A stretch of 64,000 nucleotides of DNA. It comes from Pohlia nutans (Eukaryota; Streptophyta; Bryopsida; Bryales; Mniaceae). This document shows, one piece after another, positions 1 to 12,599 of this stretch. The stretch is taken from the NCBI GenBank assembly GCA_022496805.1, contig CM040093.1:10320713-10384712 (forward strand), in the 5' to 3' direction. The stretch's first letter is position 1. Each line of letters opens with the position of its first letter. Position numbers and translations under genes: made by a program. The notes under the pieces are model-generated. The model was not told the origin of the DNA and made no database searches. It worked only from the letters and a program-made list of their open reading frames with translations.

Positions 1-18
1 TTCCGGACAAAGGGAGTA
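1..18. mobile_element. Right end of a Stowaway-like MITE cut by the window edge
   Basis: TTCCGGACAAAGGGAGTA matches the right terminus of the element at 51656-51906. Confidence 0.5.
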
Positions 19-299
19 CTAGATTATGGTGATTATGATATTCTGTTTCCAAATCCAGCACCTACTCCCTGCTGTTGCACAATAAACATTTACTACTAGG
101 ACCAAACTCACCAACTCCCGAAAGTTCTAATACGGTATGTATACCTTGCTGTGTATATCTGAGCATGGTTATAATACTATCTTAATTTTTATTGGGTCTT
201 GTAGGTAATTTAAAAAATGATTCCAACACATCTTTGCATGAACACTAAATGAAAAACTTATGGATGTTCAAAGTATTAATTATATAGGTGTATCCAAAA

Positions 300-680
300 T
301 CAACCCTACGCTCTTGTGTTCACTCTGTACACACTTCCAGCAAGAAAAGCTATAGAGCTTGCTTATCCCTAGATAATGATCGCAATTAAGTGTCGTTATC
401 TTATTCCTTTGCTCCGTTCACAATCTCAAGAACACTACAAGGAGAAGGCGTCGCATTTCATTTGGTAGGTGAGTCAACGGCGCCACTTCGCACTCACTGC
501 CTAGGTGCTCAAGACTTGGTATCTGCACAAATCAAGTTCACAAATCAAGTCATTCCTTCCGCAATCAAATTATATCAGACAAATAAAAAGCATAATCAGT
601 ACATGGTTGGAAGTTTGTACAGAGTGAACACGAGTGTTGCATAATCAGTGCATGGTTGGAAGTGTGTACAGACAACATTT
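300..680. repeat. Inverted and direct repeats around a poly-A tract
   Basis: TGTTCACTCTGTACACACTTCCA (about 311-333) is nearly the complement of TGGAAGTTTGTACAGAGTGA (about 609-628), and the GCATAATCAGTRCATGGTTG motif is directly repeated at about 591 and 640. Looks like a small foldback with a partial duplication; no gene. Confidence 0.45.
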
Positions 681-744
681 TTTTGGCAGGGAAAAAAAAA
701 AAAAAAAAAAAAAAAAACGCGTTAAGTTGAAAAATGCCAAAATC

Positions 745-774
745 TAGGACAGTTATTTCCGGACGGAGGGAGTA
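745..774. mobile_element. Solo right end of a Stowaway-like MITE
   Basis: Ends GTTATTTCCGGACGGAGGGAGTA; no matching left end was found upstream, where a 28-nt poly-A tract (about 690-717) and short duplications occur. Confidence 0.45.
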
Positions 775-1379
775 ATAATTTGATGACAACATTATTCACA
801 CGAGTGGTCCATTCAAGCTAATATGAACCGGCTAAGTTGTCGGCCATGCTATTTCAGTGCTTTTTTGGAGGCATTTTCAATGTGATGTTTGATTTAAATT
901 GTTATTAGAAAGGAAAGTGATTAGTCAATGTTTGCAACATGTATATAAATCACATATTACAAGATGAAAGCAATATTGTAAAAATTTGGTATTAAAAACA
1001 CTAAAATAGCTCTATCATCAGTGGTTTTGATGACTCACTAAGGACTTTTCTAAATGATAAATAGCATTGTTTTAGTAAATTTTTTGAGATAATCAAATGA
1101 GAATGATGATTATGTGAATGAAAAATGTAATCAATACATTAAAAATTTGTTCTTTGAATAAAAATATAGACTTTTTTTTGTTTCTAACGAGTCTCGAAAG
1201 GACTCTCCAAAGCACTCAAAACAAGGCACCCTTGGCTCGTATTAGCTTAAATGGACCCACCCCTATGCTTCAAGGACACATAAGATGCTTGAGGTCTTAT
1301 TTGGAATCCACACTAAGAAGAGTGTAATCATCTCTAGAACATCCATGTATTTAGAGCAAAGCATGCAATGACAACACTT

Positions 1380-1763
1380 TTAACCCCTAAGCGTCCACTA
1401 TGTATTTTCTATAGTGTAGGAAAATTGGACCCCCTGTTGCAAATCATTTGTTTGTGTGAAAGATAACTTTAGTTTGGCACAATCACTAGAAGAAAAGAGG
1501 GACTTGTTCACTCAGCCTGGAGTGGGATTCTGAGTGAATTTGGCCACATTTGAGTGAGTTTGGTCACATTTGAGTGAACATGCTCAGTGTACAAGTCCCT
1601 ATTTTCTTCTAGTGAATCAACACTATTGATCTTGTAGTATAGAACAAGAGCTTTAAAATGATATATTACAATTAAAAACCGATGTAAAATGAGAAATGCC
1701 ACCATTGCAAAGTTCATTGATGCAAGATGGCCATATTGGGCGTTTTAGACGCTTAGGGGTTAA
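1380..1763. mobile_element. TTAA-ended MITE (CCCCTAAGCGTC termini) with a nested CACTA-like MITE
   Basis: Starts TTAACCCCTAAGCGTCC and ends GACGCTTAGGGGTTAA, a clean terminal inverted repeat with TTAA at both ends. The interior is interrupted by the CACTA-like MITE at 1484-1614. Confidence 0.75.
1484..1614. mobile_element. CACTA-like MITE, copy 1
   Basis: 131 bp with inverted ends CACTAGAAGAAAAGAGGGAC and its near-complement, flanked by a 3-bp AAT duplication (1481-1483, 1615-1617), as expected for CACTA elements. Nearly identical to 2325-2455. Confidence 0.8.
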
Positions 1764-1885
1764 CATTCCTCATCTTATCGATCATGACACTAAATAGAAT
1801 ATAATTCAATGTACGTACCTGATCGACCACCGTGGCTCACTCGGGAGTGGAAAGAACTATGAATTAGTACGTCATTGATCACCAG

Positions 1886-2228
1886 TCACAAGGAGATCCT
1901 TTGGGATTCCCCTACAGGAAGAGGGGAAATTCAAGAAAATTCCCATGTAGGAATGGAGCTTGAAATGGATCTCAAATTTTCCCACCAAATTGTTTATAGG
2001 GGATTGAATTTCCCTAATTTTAAGTACCTTGAGCATTCCCATATCATTCATTTGTTCTCAATTCCCTTAACAAATCCCCTATGCCTCAAAAGTCCTTCAT
2101 ACACTATGAGGGAACTGTCTACTTTTTCCTAAATGGTCACATTCCCTCACAAGTGTAACTGGAAGAGGGAAATCACAAGGAAAACCAAACCATTTCCCAT
2201 ATGGGACACCCACAAAATCTCCTTGTGA
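1886..2228. repeat. Possible foldback element
   Basis: TCACAAGGAGATCC at the left and AAATCTCCTTGTGA at the right are inverted; internal words with GGGGAAAT and ATTTCCC also mirror weakly. No coding potential. Confidence 0.4.
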
Positions 2229-2324
2229 GTGTCTCCGGACTTAATTAGTGTGATCTGAGCTCCTGCTCGTGCTGGCTAAGGAGGGTGCAAATATTTGCAT
2301 CCTGGGTCCCGTGCAACATTGCAG

Positions 2325-2455
2325 CACTAGAAGAAAAGAGGGACTTGTTCACTCAGCCTAGAGTGGGATTCTGAGTGAATTTGACCACATTTGAGTGAAT
2401 TTGGTCACATGTGAGTGAACATGCTCAATGTACAAGTCCCTCTTTTCTTCTAGTG
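2325..2455. mobile_element. CACTA-like MITE, copy 2
   Basis: 131 bp, same ends and interior as the copy at 1484-1614 with a handful of differences. The 3-bp flanks (CAG, CAA) do not match exactly. Confidence 0.75.
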
Positions 2456-2779
2456 CAACCACAAGGCTCATGTCTGGTCGTCTCTCTGGCACCTTGTGTG
2501 TACGTACACAGCAGGGCTATCTTCATGATCCTGATGGCCTCCATCTTTACAAGGTCCAGACTGCGGTCCATGGAGACTCTCTTCAATCACCCCTAAACAG
2601 TACCAATCCCATGCCTACAGGGATATGTACAGTACACCATACCCTCTTCCACGTCAGCAACAGATGACAAGATCGATATCAAGTGAATTCAATCTCATAT
2701 TCATCGAAATAGTAGATTTCCGTGAAAGTAGCGCAGTTTTAGTCCTCCAACCGAAACATCAAATGTGTGACAATTTTAA

Positions 2780-3165
2780 ACACACCAGAGTTATCCTTCA
2801 AGTCATTCAAGATACCATGAGTTTTGCCCTCTTATTCTCTCTTGTGCCATAAGTTTTGTTTCTTTAAATAGGAATTAGAAATAGAGGAGCTTGGTGATCT
2901 ATCATTATTAAATGTGTAAGAATTTGGTGGTCTTCAAACTCATGGAAAACTTTTTTGGCCATCAAGAAAGGAGGCAAAAAAAAGTTTTTATTGAGACCAC
3001 CAAGCTCTTCTTAAGTGGTGGTCTCTCACTAAATAATTGAGAGACCACCACTTGAGCTCTTCCATACCTTATATAACTATTTGGAGTGCACAAATAAGAG
3101 TATACTAAAGCAAAACTCATGGTATCTTATTCAAACTCAAGATGAGTTTAAGGACAACTCTACCG
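2780..3165. repeat. Foldback element with a central hairpin
   Basis: ATACCATGAGTTTTGCC (about 2812) mirrors GCAAAACTCATGGTAT (about 3110), with further pairing outside. In the centre, AAGTGGTGGTCTCTCA and its complement form a 16-bp stem (3014-3053). Confidence 0.6.
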
Positions 3166-4004
3166 TTTTAACAAGTATGATCGTATTGAAAAAAAAGAAT
3201 AACTCTAATCCTTAAATCAGTGTGCAAACAAAATATTTTAAATTTATTCTACTGACTATTAATACCACATGGATGTAGATAGCAAGTGCTACTCTGTCAT
3301 GGTATATCTCCTTACAGAGGTAGACTATGATACGGACAGTTTGTATCCAATAAATAATGTTATTGACAATCTTTGACTTCCAAAGCAAGCCACTAGTCAT
3401 AGTCTGTGACATTTCCAAGGCCAAAATAAACTTACGTTCTTCAAAAAAATGATACCCTTATGTTCATTTTTCACCGACATTGGCTCGTTTTCCACTCACA
3501 ATCTCAAGAAGCACAAATCCATAGCTGTATACATCCACTTTCTCACTCAGTTGTCCCCTTATTTCATACTCTGGAGCTGTATAGTACCTGCATACATCAG
3601 GTCCACAAATTATTCACAAACCGGCCATAATTCCTTCCATATACTGCATTGGAGAAAGTCTGAACCCTCACAACAAGGCCCCTACAATGTTACTAGCGAA
3701 GCTATATAGACTGTAGGCTTATGACAGATTTGGGCATTAACTTGTGTGAATTTCAGGAGTCTCACAGGAGCTGGCCAATTAAAGGAGTCCTGCCTCCCAA
3801 ACACATCCAACCTCCGTGGACGGAGAATGATGGGAAAAAGCATTTCTCACAGAACTTGTACCCCTCCTCTCAGGGCCTTGTTGAGGGTTCAAACTTTCAA
3901 TGAAAATTCACCAATTCAATGAACATGGCCATCCATTCGATCTGTAGTATTTGGCTCTGAAAATTCATCAACTTACCGATAGCTATCTTGGCGATTAAGC
4001 TCAT

Positions 4005-4168
4005 GTGAGCTCCGTTCGTCAGGAGAGAGGAGAGAGGAACTCTGGCCCAGGGGGCCAGCGTGAATGAAGAGTTTGTTGGGGGAAGTGTTACCAACTTGGC
4101 CACCAGGACCAAGAGGGCGCATGCTATCCTTGATGTCCTCTTTCGAGGATAGACTCTATAGTCACAAA
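4005..4168 (-). mobile_element. SINE-like relic in the receptor-kinase remnant
   Basis: On the minus strand the segment starting GACTATAGAGTCTATCCTCG and containing CTTCATTCACGCTGGCC resembles the body of the SINE at 55373-55738 (CACTATAGTGTCCATCCTCG, CTTCATTCACGCCGGCC). It begins where kinase similarity stops. Tail and flanking repeats were not identified. Confidence 0.45.
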
Positions 4169-4996
4169 GTAGTTCGTCAAGATAGAGTATAGCTGATTGA
4201 AAGCCTGAAATCTTCGGCTCCAGATTGGCATCCAACAAAATGCTGTGTGGATTAATGTTCTGATGCACAATTTTTGCAGCGTGCAAGAAATGGATTCCAT
4301 TGGCCACTCCGAAGCAGATATGCTTGCGAACTTGCCAGTTGTGTACATGTATATTTTTTTCTCCTGTTGCATGCACAGAAAAAATCATACAACATTAGAA
4401 TCATTTCTTATTAATATATATATATATGTACTAATTCATACATCAATTTCAATTCAAATGATAATTCTATGTTGTAATAATTATAGTGCATGTATAGGTC
4501 AAGGGTATCTCAAATCCAGATCTTTCCAAATTTTAAAATACAGTACTTATGCACAAGGAGGATCATGGCAATTAGCCTCCCAAACAATTTTAGAGTAAAT
4601 GGGGCTAAGGATTTTCCTCATTAGCCACCTTTTTTTTTTTTGCGTTAGCTCCTTTTAGGACAAAATTTCTTACCCCAGGTCAAACCTCTCAATCCTCTAC
4701 CAAGAGAGCCTAAATAAGAGATAAAGTCACATCCCGGCAACTTTCAACCAATTTCTTGCCCTTAGAGCAGATACTAGCTTGTATCGGTTATTGGTGAGGT
4801 GTCAAATTTCTTTAATTTTTTTAAAGAAATCATTATACCACTGTCTAGTTTTGTGCAGTAACCCATTTTGAGACTGACTATTGTTTCTTTATGGGGTTTT
4901 TTTTTTTTTTTTTTTTTCACAAAAGTGGGTTCGAAATACCAATGGAGGGAAAATATGATTGAAACTTGCAATCAACTGAAGATATCACTTCAAGTA

Positions 4997-5217
4997 TAAG
5001 TAGGAGCACCCAATTCCGACAATGTACTCAATGCCGATAATTTCTTGACATGCTAGTCATCCTAGAACGTAAATCTAGGTAGACCATAGATAGCTTATCA
5101 TCTTGGTCAACAAACAATAAGGGCTCTATGAAGTGCTTAGATTTCCGTTCTGAAATGACTACCTTGTGTAGAAATTATCGGCATTGGGTACAATGTCGGA
5201 ATTGGGTGCTCCTACCT
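4997..5217. mobile_element. Foldback MITE in the receptor-kinase remnant
   Basis: GTAGGAGCACCCAATTCCGA at the left and TCGGAATTGGGTGCTCCTAC at the right are exact complements, with pairing continuing into the ATGCCGATAATTTCT segment. Lies in the intron below the exon ending at 5250. Confidence 0.8.
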
Positions 5218-6469
5218 TAGAGACAAGTTGTTGCAATTTTCATACTCACCCTTTAGCCAAGACCTAAGTGTACCATTTGGTGCGTCCTCAAGCCAAGACC
5301 TTAGTGTACCGTTGGGTGTGTCCTCAAGCACAAGTATGTGATTGCTCCTCTCAACGCAGAATCCGAAACACTGTGTTATGTTGTTGTGGTGAAATCCTGG
5401 CAACATCTCAAGTTGACGTTTAAAACTCACATCCACTGGGATCCTATTAACTGCCACTCCCTTCATATGTGTCGTACATGACACCCTTGAATATCTGCTC
5501 CTATAAACACATATCGAATCAGCTTAGTAAAGTGGTTTTCGGGCACTAAGGAATAGTGTAAGAGTGTGGTGTCAATAGTAGCCATGGGCACCATGTTCTA
5601 GCAACTGTTTTTTGGTGTTGAAAGATCACCCTCTCTACTGGTGGAATGTTGCAGTAATGTTCAAATACACAAAAGTTAAATATGACCTAAAACTTTGACA
5701 ATTATGTTGGTACAATGCATCCATCTTGATTACAAAGTCTTAGAGCATGCACAACCTTTCACAACAAAGACACACAACGTTGTGAGAGCAAGCAGAATGA
5801 GGTCAACGTGAAGCAATTTTCCACACTGTAGCCATACGGGACGGTAGTTAAATGAGGCCCAACAAGACAAGCTCTTGTGGCTCTCAACTCCCTAATTGTG
5901 TTTAGAAATCAGGACAAAAAAATTCACATTGGATAACCATATTTGACGATTTAAACATCTACTAAGAACAAAAACAACTATACAACCAAATAGAATTATA
6001 TAAGACTCACCCCATCCAATTCAATTTGATTTTTAGGGTTGAAATCATTTGTCGTCCTCATGATTTCATCTAAATTGAAGCAGCGAGGAAGTTTGGCCCA
6101 TGCACCTACATTCCACCCAATTAGCAAGTGTTTAAACCGTCAATTTCAAAAAGTTCTAACAAAAACAATAAATACTTTAACAAAAAAAACAAATAGCCTT
6201 CCATTGTGGCTATTGCTACAAGTTTAATGTCGACACTCCTAAATTGACCAATAGTTGGTTGTATTTTGTTTTTCAATGCATTTATGGAATCCTAGCTCAA
6301 TTCCAATACTAGTACTTACAATATCCTCATTTGAACCAAATTAAAGATCATTAGACTACCATTTGTCAACTTATTACACATCTTTATAAATAAACTATGT
6401 CCTCTTCTCAAATCAAGAAATAAATTTCAAGATAAAGAATATAGAGACACATACATGTCAAATAATATC

Positions 6470-7250
6470 CAAATTTCAAATGCCGCAACTTCTTATAAAT
6501 ATCAACAAAACTTGGTCTTACACTAGCCTCTGAGCTCCACAATGATTCAATCAAAGTCCTCAATTCCATAGGCAATTGATTTGGTAATGGTGGACGACTA
6601 CCACCTAATACCACCTTCCTCATTGTTCCATTAGCACTTAGGTTGCAAAAAGGCATACGTCCAGTTAGCATCTCATAACCTAAGATCCCAAAGCTGTAAA
6701 CATTGCTTTTGAATGGATATGCCAACACTTTGGTCCTCATTTTCTAGAATTCTCATCAATTCTAGAGCCATCCATTTCGTGGTACCCCTATTTGGAGTTT
6801 GATAACAATACGTCATCCTTTTCTCTTTTGTTTTTGACTATCCAAAGTCCGTCACCTTGACATGCTTGTAATCAATGTTCATCTCTGCTACATTTACATG
6901 TTTCACTAGAACATTATTTGATTTTGAATCTCTATGCACAATATTCTTTTGGTGAAGATAAAGCACCCCCTCTACCATTTGGAGCATGATGTCAAGAGTT
7001 TCCGAATAAGAGAAGGGAGAATTGTTAAGTCCAACCTTCATCAATCTTTCATCCAATAAAGACTTGAAATCCATCTTTGTTAATTCCATAATGATTCGAC
7101 ACTTTTGCTCATCTTTTGTGTTCCAAAACATAGATACAATATTAGGATGATACAACCTTTATGAGATTGATGCTTCTTGATACAAAATCTTGGTTACTTG
7201 GTCCATAGAACATCTTTAATTTGTGCAACATCAAGTCCCAACCATGCATT
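6470..7250 (-). pseudogene. TKL-type protein kinase pseudogene
   Basis: Kinase domain fragment reading YHPNIVSMFW, IIMELTKMDFKSLLDERL, DIMLQMVEGVLYLHQKNIVH, RDSKSNNVLV, KVTDFG, then TTKWMALELM and finally YPFKSNVYSFGILGYEMLTG and VRPSFVDIYKKL. It is broken in three places. TAA at 7161-7159 lies just before the HPN motif. TAG at 6840-6838 falls right after DFG where Leu is usual, and the same frame continues. A frameshift between 6760 and 6700 separates the ALE segment (APE in active kinases) from the VYSFG segment. The DIML(Q)...LH..NIVHRD..S layout is typical of plant CTR1/TKL-like kinases. No N-terminal domain is recognisable upstream. Confidence 0.82.
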
Positions 7251-8035
7251 GTGATTTGTGACTGGCTTACTTACTATTTTTAAAAGTATAATTAAGTGAC
7301 ATTAATGAAGAACTACATGATATGCCCTGTATTTTGGATGACCTTTAGAGAAATCTCATTACCATATAGAGATATCTATTTCACAAAATTTGGTTGGAGA
7401 TATCATAAAACTGAATTTTATATAAAGTGGATTCAACAGAAAAAAAAAATCAAATTTGTCTTATAAAGTTGCTTTGCACATTGATGTTTCCTACATGTTT
7501 GAGCAATCAAATTCTTAAAATTCATTACCGAAATTCTTTAATCAATTATTACATCCAAAAATGAAAAAAATAAAAATAATTCACTGTAAATGGAGTTTTT
7601 ATTTTTGGAAAGTGAGTTTTGACATGATTGATTAAAATCACATAAAAATGCAATGTTGATCGTCATCATAAAGTAGTGTTGATGTGAAGGGATAAACTCA
7701 GTCTAAACATAATTTTTTTGAAAATGCTACTAGCATTGTCCGTGTCTTAACTGCCAGGTACTGTACAGTACTCAGTACAATACTCCATAATTGGTTGTTG
7801 GCTTTTCAACGCCAACGTAGCTCCATTCCATTCGTAACCCGTCACCATCGCCACCACAAGTTGCAACTCATAGCCCCCTCTCCTTTCAACTTGCATCCTT
7901 CGCCCTTGGATCATGAAGATCAAGGATTGTGATTGAAAAATGAACAACTAGTTATCTACATTCAATAACCTACTCGCCACTACTGCAACTCATCAGTTAT
8001 CTAATACGTAATCATTTTGATTCAGATGGAACTCA

Positions 8036-8165
8036 GGGCCTCTTCACACTAAAGGCGAGAAGCTGTGAGGAGAGAAATTTCAGCCAATGAGAAATTGGTC
8101 TTCTCGATTTTTAGGCCTCCCATTGGTTGAAATTTCTCTCCTCACGGCTTCTCGTAAAGAGGCCC
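8036..8165. mobile_element. Foldback MITE (GGGCCTCTTTACAC family), short copy
   Basis: Ends GGGCCTCTTCACACTA and CTCGTAAAGAGGCCC; the arms share GAGGAGAGAAATTTC. Same family as 34766-35229. Confidence 0.75.
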
Positions 8166-8508
8166 TCATAGAAGGTTACAAAATACTTGAAGGAAGCCCA
8201 ACTTGAATTAATTTTGAATACCAAATAGAAAGCTGAAATGAAATGAGAAAAGAACTAAACTAAACTACGGTAGCACGTAGCTAATTGCTGAGTCACCTCG
8301 TATACTCCCTGTTCACTATGTGTCAGGATGTCAGTCTGTGATTTCCTAAATTAAGACTGCAGGGTTGACTCGATTGACTGGGTTCTCTCCCATTCGCCGG
8401 CCATCGCTGCGCTGCTTCCCATACCCCTGACCTAGAGCTGTGGACTTTTTCACGTCAGGAACCACCTCGTGGTCAACTCTGTCTTTTCTCTGACCTTTGA
8501 TAACCCTT

Positions 8509-8910
8509 AAGGTTGAGGTACCTAAAACCACCAACTTAAGCAATCTGACCTATATTTAGAAATTCAAAAATTCACCCAAAAATATTCTAGTCTTCAAAAT
8601 AGGATTTCATGATGAATGCAAAAATTAGCATCTTGAAATTTGCAATTCTCAATTTTATAGAAAATCTCAAAGTGCAAAGTAATGTATGACCCATTTCTAA
8701 CTCTGAATCTACGATGCTGATCCTAAATTTTGCTCACCATCAAACCCAAAACCATATTCTATGATTGTCAGATTTCATCCACTAGCAAGGTGACCAGTAA
8801 GCAAATTAGTCCTCCAAATCTGGACTGACAATATGCTTTTAGATCTCCTCCTAGTTGGTGGGGTGTGGTGGTTTTGGGGGCTGTGGTGGTTTTAGGTACC
8901 TCAACCTTAA
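8509..8910. mobile_element. Foldback MITE (AAGGTTGA...ACCACCA family)
   Basis: Left end AAGGTTGAGGTACCTAAAAC, right end GTTTTAGGTACCTCAACCTT are exact complements. Related ends occur at 53300-53677. Confidence 0.75.
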
Positions 8911-11900
8911 ACGTCAGAAAAAATCTCACGGGCTTGTTTTGAGAGAATAATCAAGAAAAAAGTAGATTTTCTCAACCAAAATTGAAATGGATTGGTGTTT
9001 TGGAAAGGTAATGAAAAAGTGACGCTAAATTTAGCAAATACGCATGTTTTAGTAAATTGTACAGTTCAAGGAAATTGGAAAGAGAATTGGTTGGGAGGGA
9101 GTTGGGCAGCTTGAGATCTTGATGAATACCAAAGCTACCAGCGTTGGCTAGTGTCGTTCAACAGTGTTTCTTTTTTCTTTTCTTTTTTAGGTTTTAAATC
9201 CAGAATTGCAGAACTTACTACAAAGTCGGAATCTCATTGTATTTTTTAAATTTGTTTTTGGAGTGACACTGTTCACTCCATTCATTGTTCATAGAAGATT
9301 TGAGGAATTCTCATTGGTTGTTCATATTACTCAAGGGGCTACTATGCCTTAATATTTACCCTAAATTTACTTTGACAACTTGTTAAGACATTTCAGCTTT
9401 GTAACTCCTTGAAAACGAAGTGTTTTCGTAGTCTCTCCAAAGAATAAACTTCGGGTAGCTTGTCATTTGCTACTAGTTTTCATGTTAGGAATACATTTCA
9501 TTGGCAATGTCAAACACCAACAGCCAAACATATGTATGGTTTTGGGTAAGCATGAGGCCACAGTGGGGATACGGTGGGATTTCAACATGACAACTCTAGT
9601 GTGGATTTGGAGAGTTTCTCTTGCATTGAGAAGGTGACATATTCAAATATATGTGACAACGTAGAGCGTGGTGATTGGTTCAAGAAATGGAGGCAAAACT
9701 CGTTTTTGCTACCTTTGAAGCCAAAACCTAGTTCTTCTTTGTCTTTCCTCTTTTGGTAAAATATTGCTAGACTTTACGGATAACTCTATTGGAAATGAGA
9801 GCTATGGCAAGGATTTATTTTTTTATAGAGAAAAGGATAAATCATGAAGAGGTGATCCGATATTTTTATTCCCAATAGATAATTTTATACAAATTTTCAA
9901 AATGAAAAGTTTGTCAAACAATGAAATTATTTCCTAGACTTTTCAATAACCAAGTATTTTGATAAAAAGAATTGTACAAGGAATCATCCAAAACCAATAG
10001 GTTATTTTGCCCATGAACCGTCTCTATCAAATTTCCTACCAACTTCTAGACTAGCTTAGTTTAAAAAATATCATACCTTGCATTTAAAATCGTGATGTTG
10101 CTAGGGATGCACTCTCCAAGTTTTTGTTGGCAACGTGCAATCAAAAGTAGGGGTATTTTCATTCATTTAAGAGAAATTTTTTAAATTTTTTTGATGTAAA
10201 ATAGCATAATTTAAATATGAAAATTTCCATTATAAATAACATAGGGTGCTTAAGAACAATTTTAAAAAATAATCATAGAATATACCATAGCATATTTTGT
10301 TGTATCAAAAAATATTTGCATTACTTCATAGCCCCCCTCCCTCCCTTTTAAAATACTCTTCAACCCCTAACCTCCCAAAAGATGTCCTCCACCCAAAACT
10401 GCCTCATTTTGAGCATTTTCGTTATTGATTTTTTAATGCTTTTCAAATCCTTTTTTTCAGATTCCAACTGTAGGATCTCGTACTCCTAGGCTTTATAAAC
10501 CATCTTTCAACAGTTCAAAACATTTGAACTTACGGATGTTAAGATAATAGCAAATGAAGTTGAGATTTTGAAATTTCAGGCCTTGAAAAATCTAGATAGC
10601 CTTGCTTAGATGAGCTCTCAAGCCCAAAAAAGAAGTTGAGATGATGTGTCATTTTTTACCATTCTCAAGATGAAGTAGTTAACAAAATACATGGCTCAAT
10701 TTGATAAGATGTCCAATTCATTAGCATTTTTTTCACAGGCCTTGTAATAAGTGAAGATATGAAAGGAAGGAAGAGATTTTAGCTAAGTAGATTATCTCTT
10801 CAACTCTCCTCTAATTGAATGAGCCCATAAGTCATGGCATGCAGCCCATGTGAGTTGAACTAAAGTTCCTTTGAGGTGCCCAATGAATCTCATTGGATTA
10901 GATTTTTTGGAAAGCCTATTTGAAGTGTTGAAGCCACCTTTCAACATTGAGGTGTTTCACTTTGAAAAATTCACCTAAGTAGAGTTTTGATTGGATGAAC
11001 ATAATTTTAATTGCATTGGAAAGAAGGCTCGTTTACCTATAATATTGTATTTTTTATTTTGAAAAAATATATATTTTTAGGCTTGGATAGCCTGGGATAA
11101 TGGACAGTGACCAAAAAATGGTCTTTGACTTGGGAGCTTAGAGGTTAAACGCACGTGATTTACCAATATAACATATAGTGCATTCCATAGATCATGTTAG
11201 TAGACATTCACGTAAATGAGTGAAGGATGTCTCCGTCCAATAGAAGTCTACAATTCGGTTTGTAGGATCCTCACGGTTTTCTGTATTTTCTACATTAGCC
11301 GGGACCTTAGCCCAAACAACGTTTCAATTGGCAAGATTTTTTAGAAATGTTGATAATTTTCCTACATTGTCAACATTCAACCAATTTTTCACATAGCTAC
11401 TTCAGTTTTTGCCTTTGTTTATGACTAGAAATAGATATTTGCTTAAAATTTAAACTCGTAATTATCACATGGTTTCAAATTTAAATCACTTTTTTTTGGA
11501 TCATTGGCCAATTCCAAGTATCCATAATTTTAGTACAAATCTTGCAAACTTGGACAAGGCGCGGACTTTAGTGTATAGTAGGGTCCAATACTCGGTAGGT
11601 GGAAGGTAGGGTTGGCAAAAAATATTTCTAAAATTATTTGTTGGGAATTTATTTGTAAAAGTAATTTTGTGTGGTGAAAAATTGAATCTTAAAGAATATT
11701 TGCAAATATTTCATATGTTAAATCTTGTTTTTTGAAAAAACAAATAAACTATTCTAACGTGTCTTGTTGGAACCTTGTGTGCAAATCATTGACACAACAA
11801 AGAACATTATTGCCTTTGACTATGATGGATGAACTCCATCGTCAATGACTTCATTTGATTTTTTATACACTTAATATTATGAAAGTTGATGTTCATGCTT

Positions 11901-12599
11901 AAAAGTTCAAACTCTCTTTATTCACACAATACTTATGTGTCTATATCGAGGTTTTCTTTTGTAAGATTTCAAAATGTTTACATTCATGTACGATTTCAGA
12001 ACAAAGCCACAAGTTTCCATCACTAGGATCATACATTGTGTGCTACGTTTGTTGGGTTGTTGAGGGAGTATCTCAAGCAAATGTCTGCTTGTTAGGCAAC
12101 AATTAGGAACCGTAATGTTATTAACAGTTATAGTTTTTTGGCAACAAAATTTACTTTTGAACAATCCTCTTCAAGTAAACTAAAAAATAGCACGTTAAAT
12201 TGCAGCATAATTAACACCGATCTTCACATGTATCCAGTTTTTAGTGAATTCACAAAGTCAAGACAAATCCATCATTGAACTGGACACAGTTTTTACTTCC
12301 AACATCATAAACTGTGTTGGAAATTTGAACATTTGAAAGAGATTTCATCCAGCTGCTAAACTTTAACACCGACAAGGTGCCGCCTGTTACAACTGAAGTT
12401 ATTACGTTCTGCAATCTGATCTGCATGAGTCTTTGACTATAGCCGTCACTCTGCTCTGAAGCCTTCAAAGTCAACACTTACAAAGCATATCTGACAAAAC
12501 AATAATACTTTATTGCACAGAAGTCTCCAAAGTCCACCACCATCGAAATCTCTGAAAATCCACGTCAGGGAATCCCAAAGTCAACTTACCCCACCGAAC
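8911..12599. other. No supported gene
   Basis: AT-rich DNA with short open frames (9574-9759 plus; 12164-11922 and 12477-12250 minus) that lack recognisable motifs, splice context or composition. Repeat-like words (CAAAAAATATTTCTAAAATTA near 11610) recur near 37.2 and 37.9 kb, suggesting another old dispersed element. Confidence 0.4.

Larger units (their letters stand above)
3464..5494 (-). pseudogene. Receptor-like protein kinase remnant
   Basis: Three pieces of a plant receptor-like kinase domain on the minus strand. 5494-5250 encodes subdomains II-V (VAVNRI, then LPGFHHNNITQCFGFC and HILVLEDTPNGTLRSWL) with good splice sites. 4363 to about 4170 encodes VI-VII (WQVRKHICFGVANGIHFLH, IVHQNINPHSILLD, PKISGFQSA). 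3587-3475 encodes VIII-IX ([27 protein letters not shown]). The ATP-binding Lys is Asn (VAVN), the HRD catalytic loop is HQN and DFG is GFQ, so all three catalytic landmarks are lost. A 36-nt tandem duplication repeats LEDxPNGTLRSW (5257-5328). The middle piece runs into a SINE-like sequence at about 4165. No N-terminal receptor part or signal peptide was found. A pseudokinase is possible, but the truncation and insertion favour a dead gene. Confidence 0.8.

Noticed and set aside
9574..9759. 61-codon plus-strand ORF
   Set aside because: No motif, splice context or composition signal in an AT-rich gene-poor stretch.
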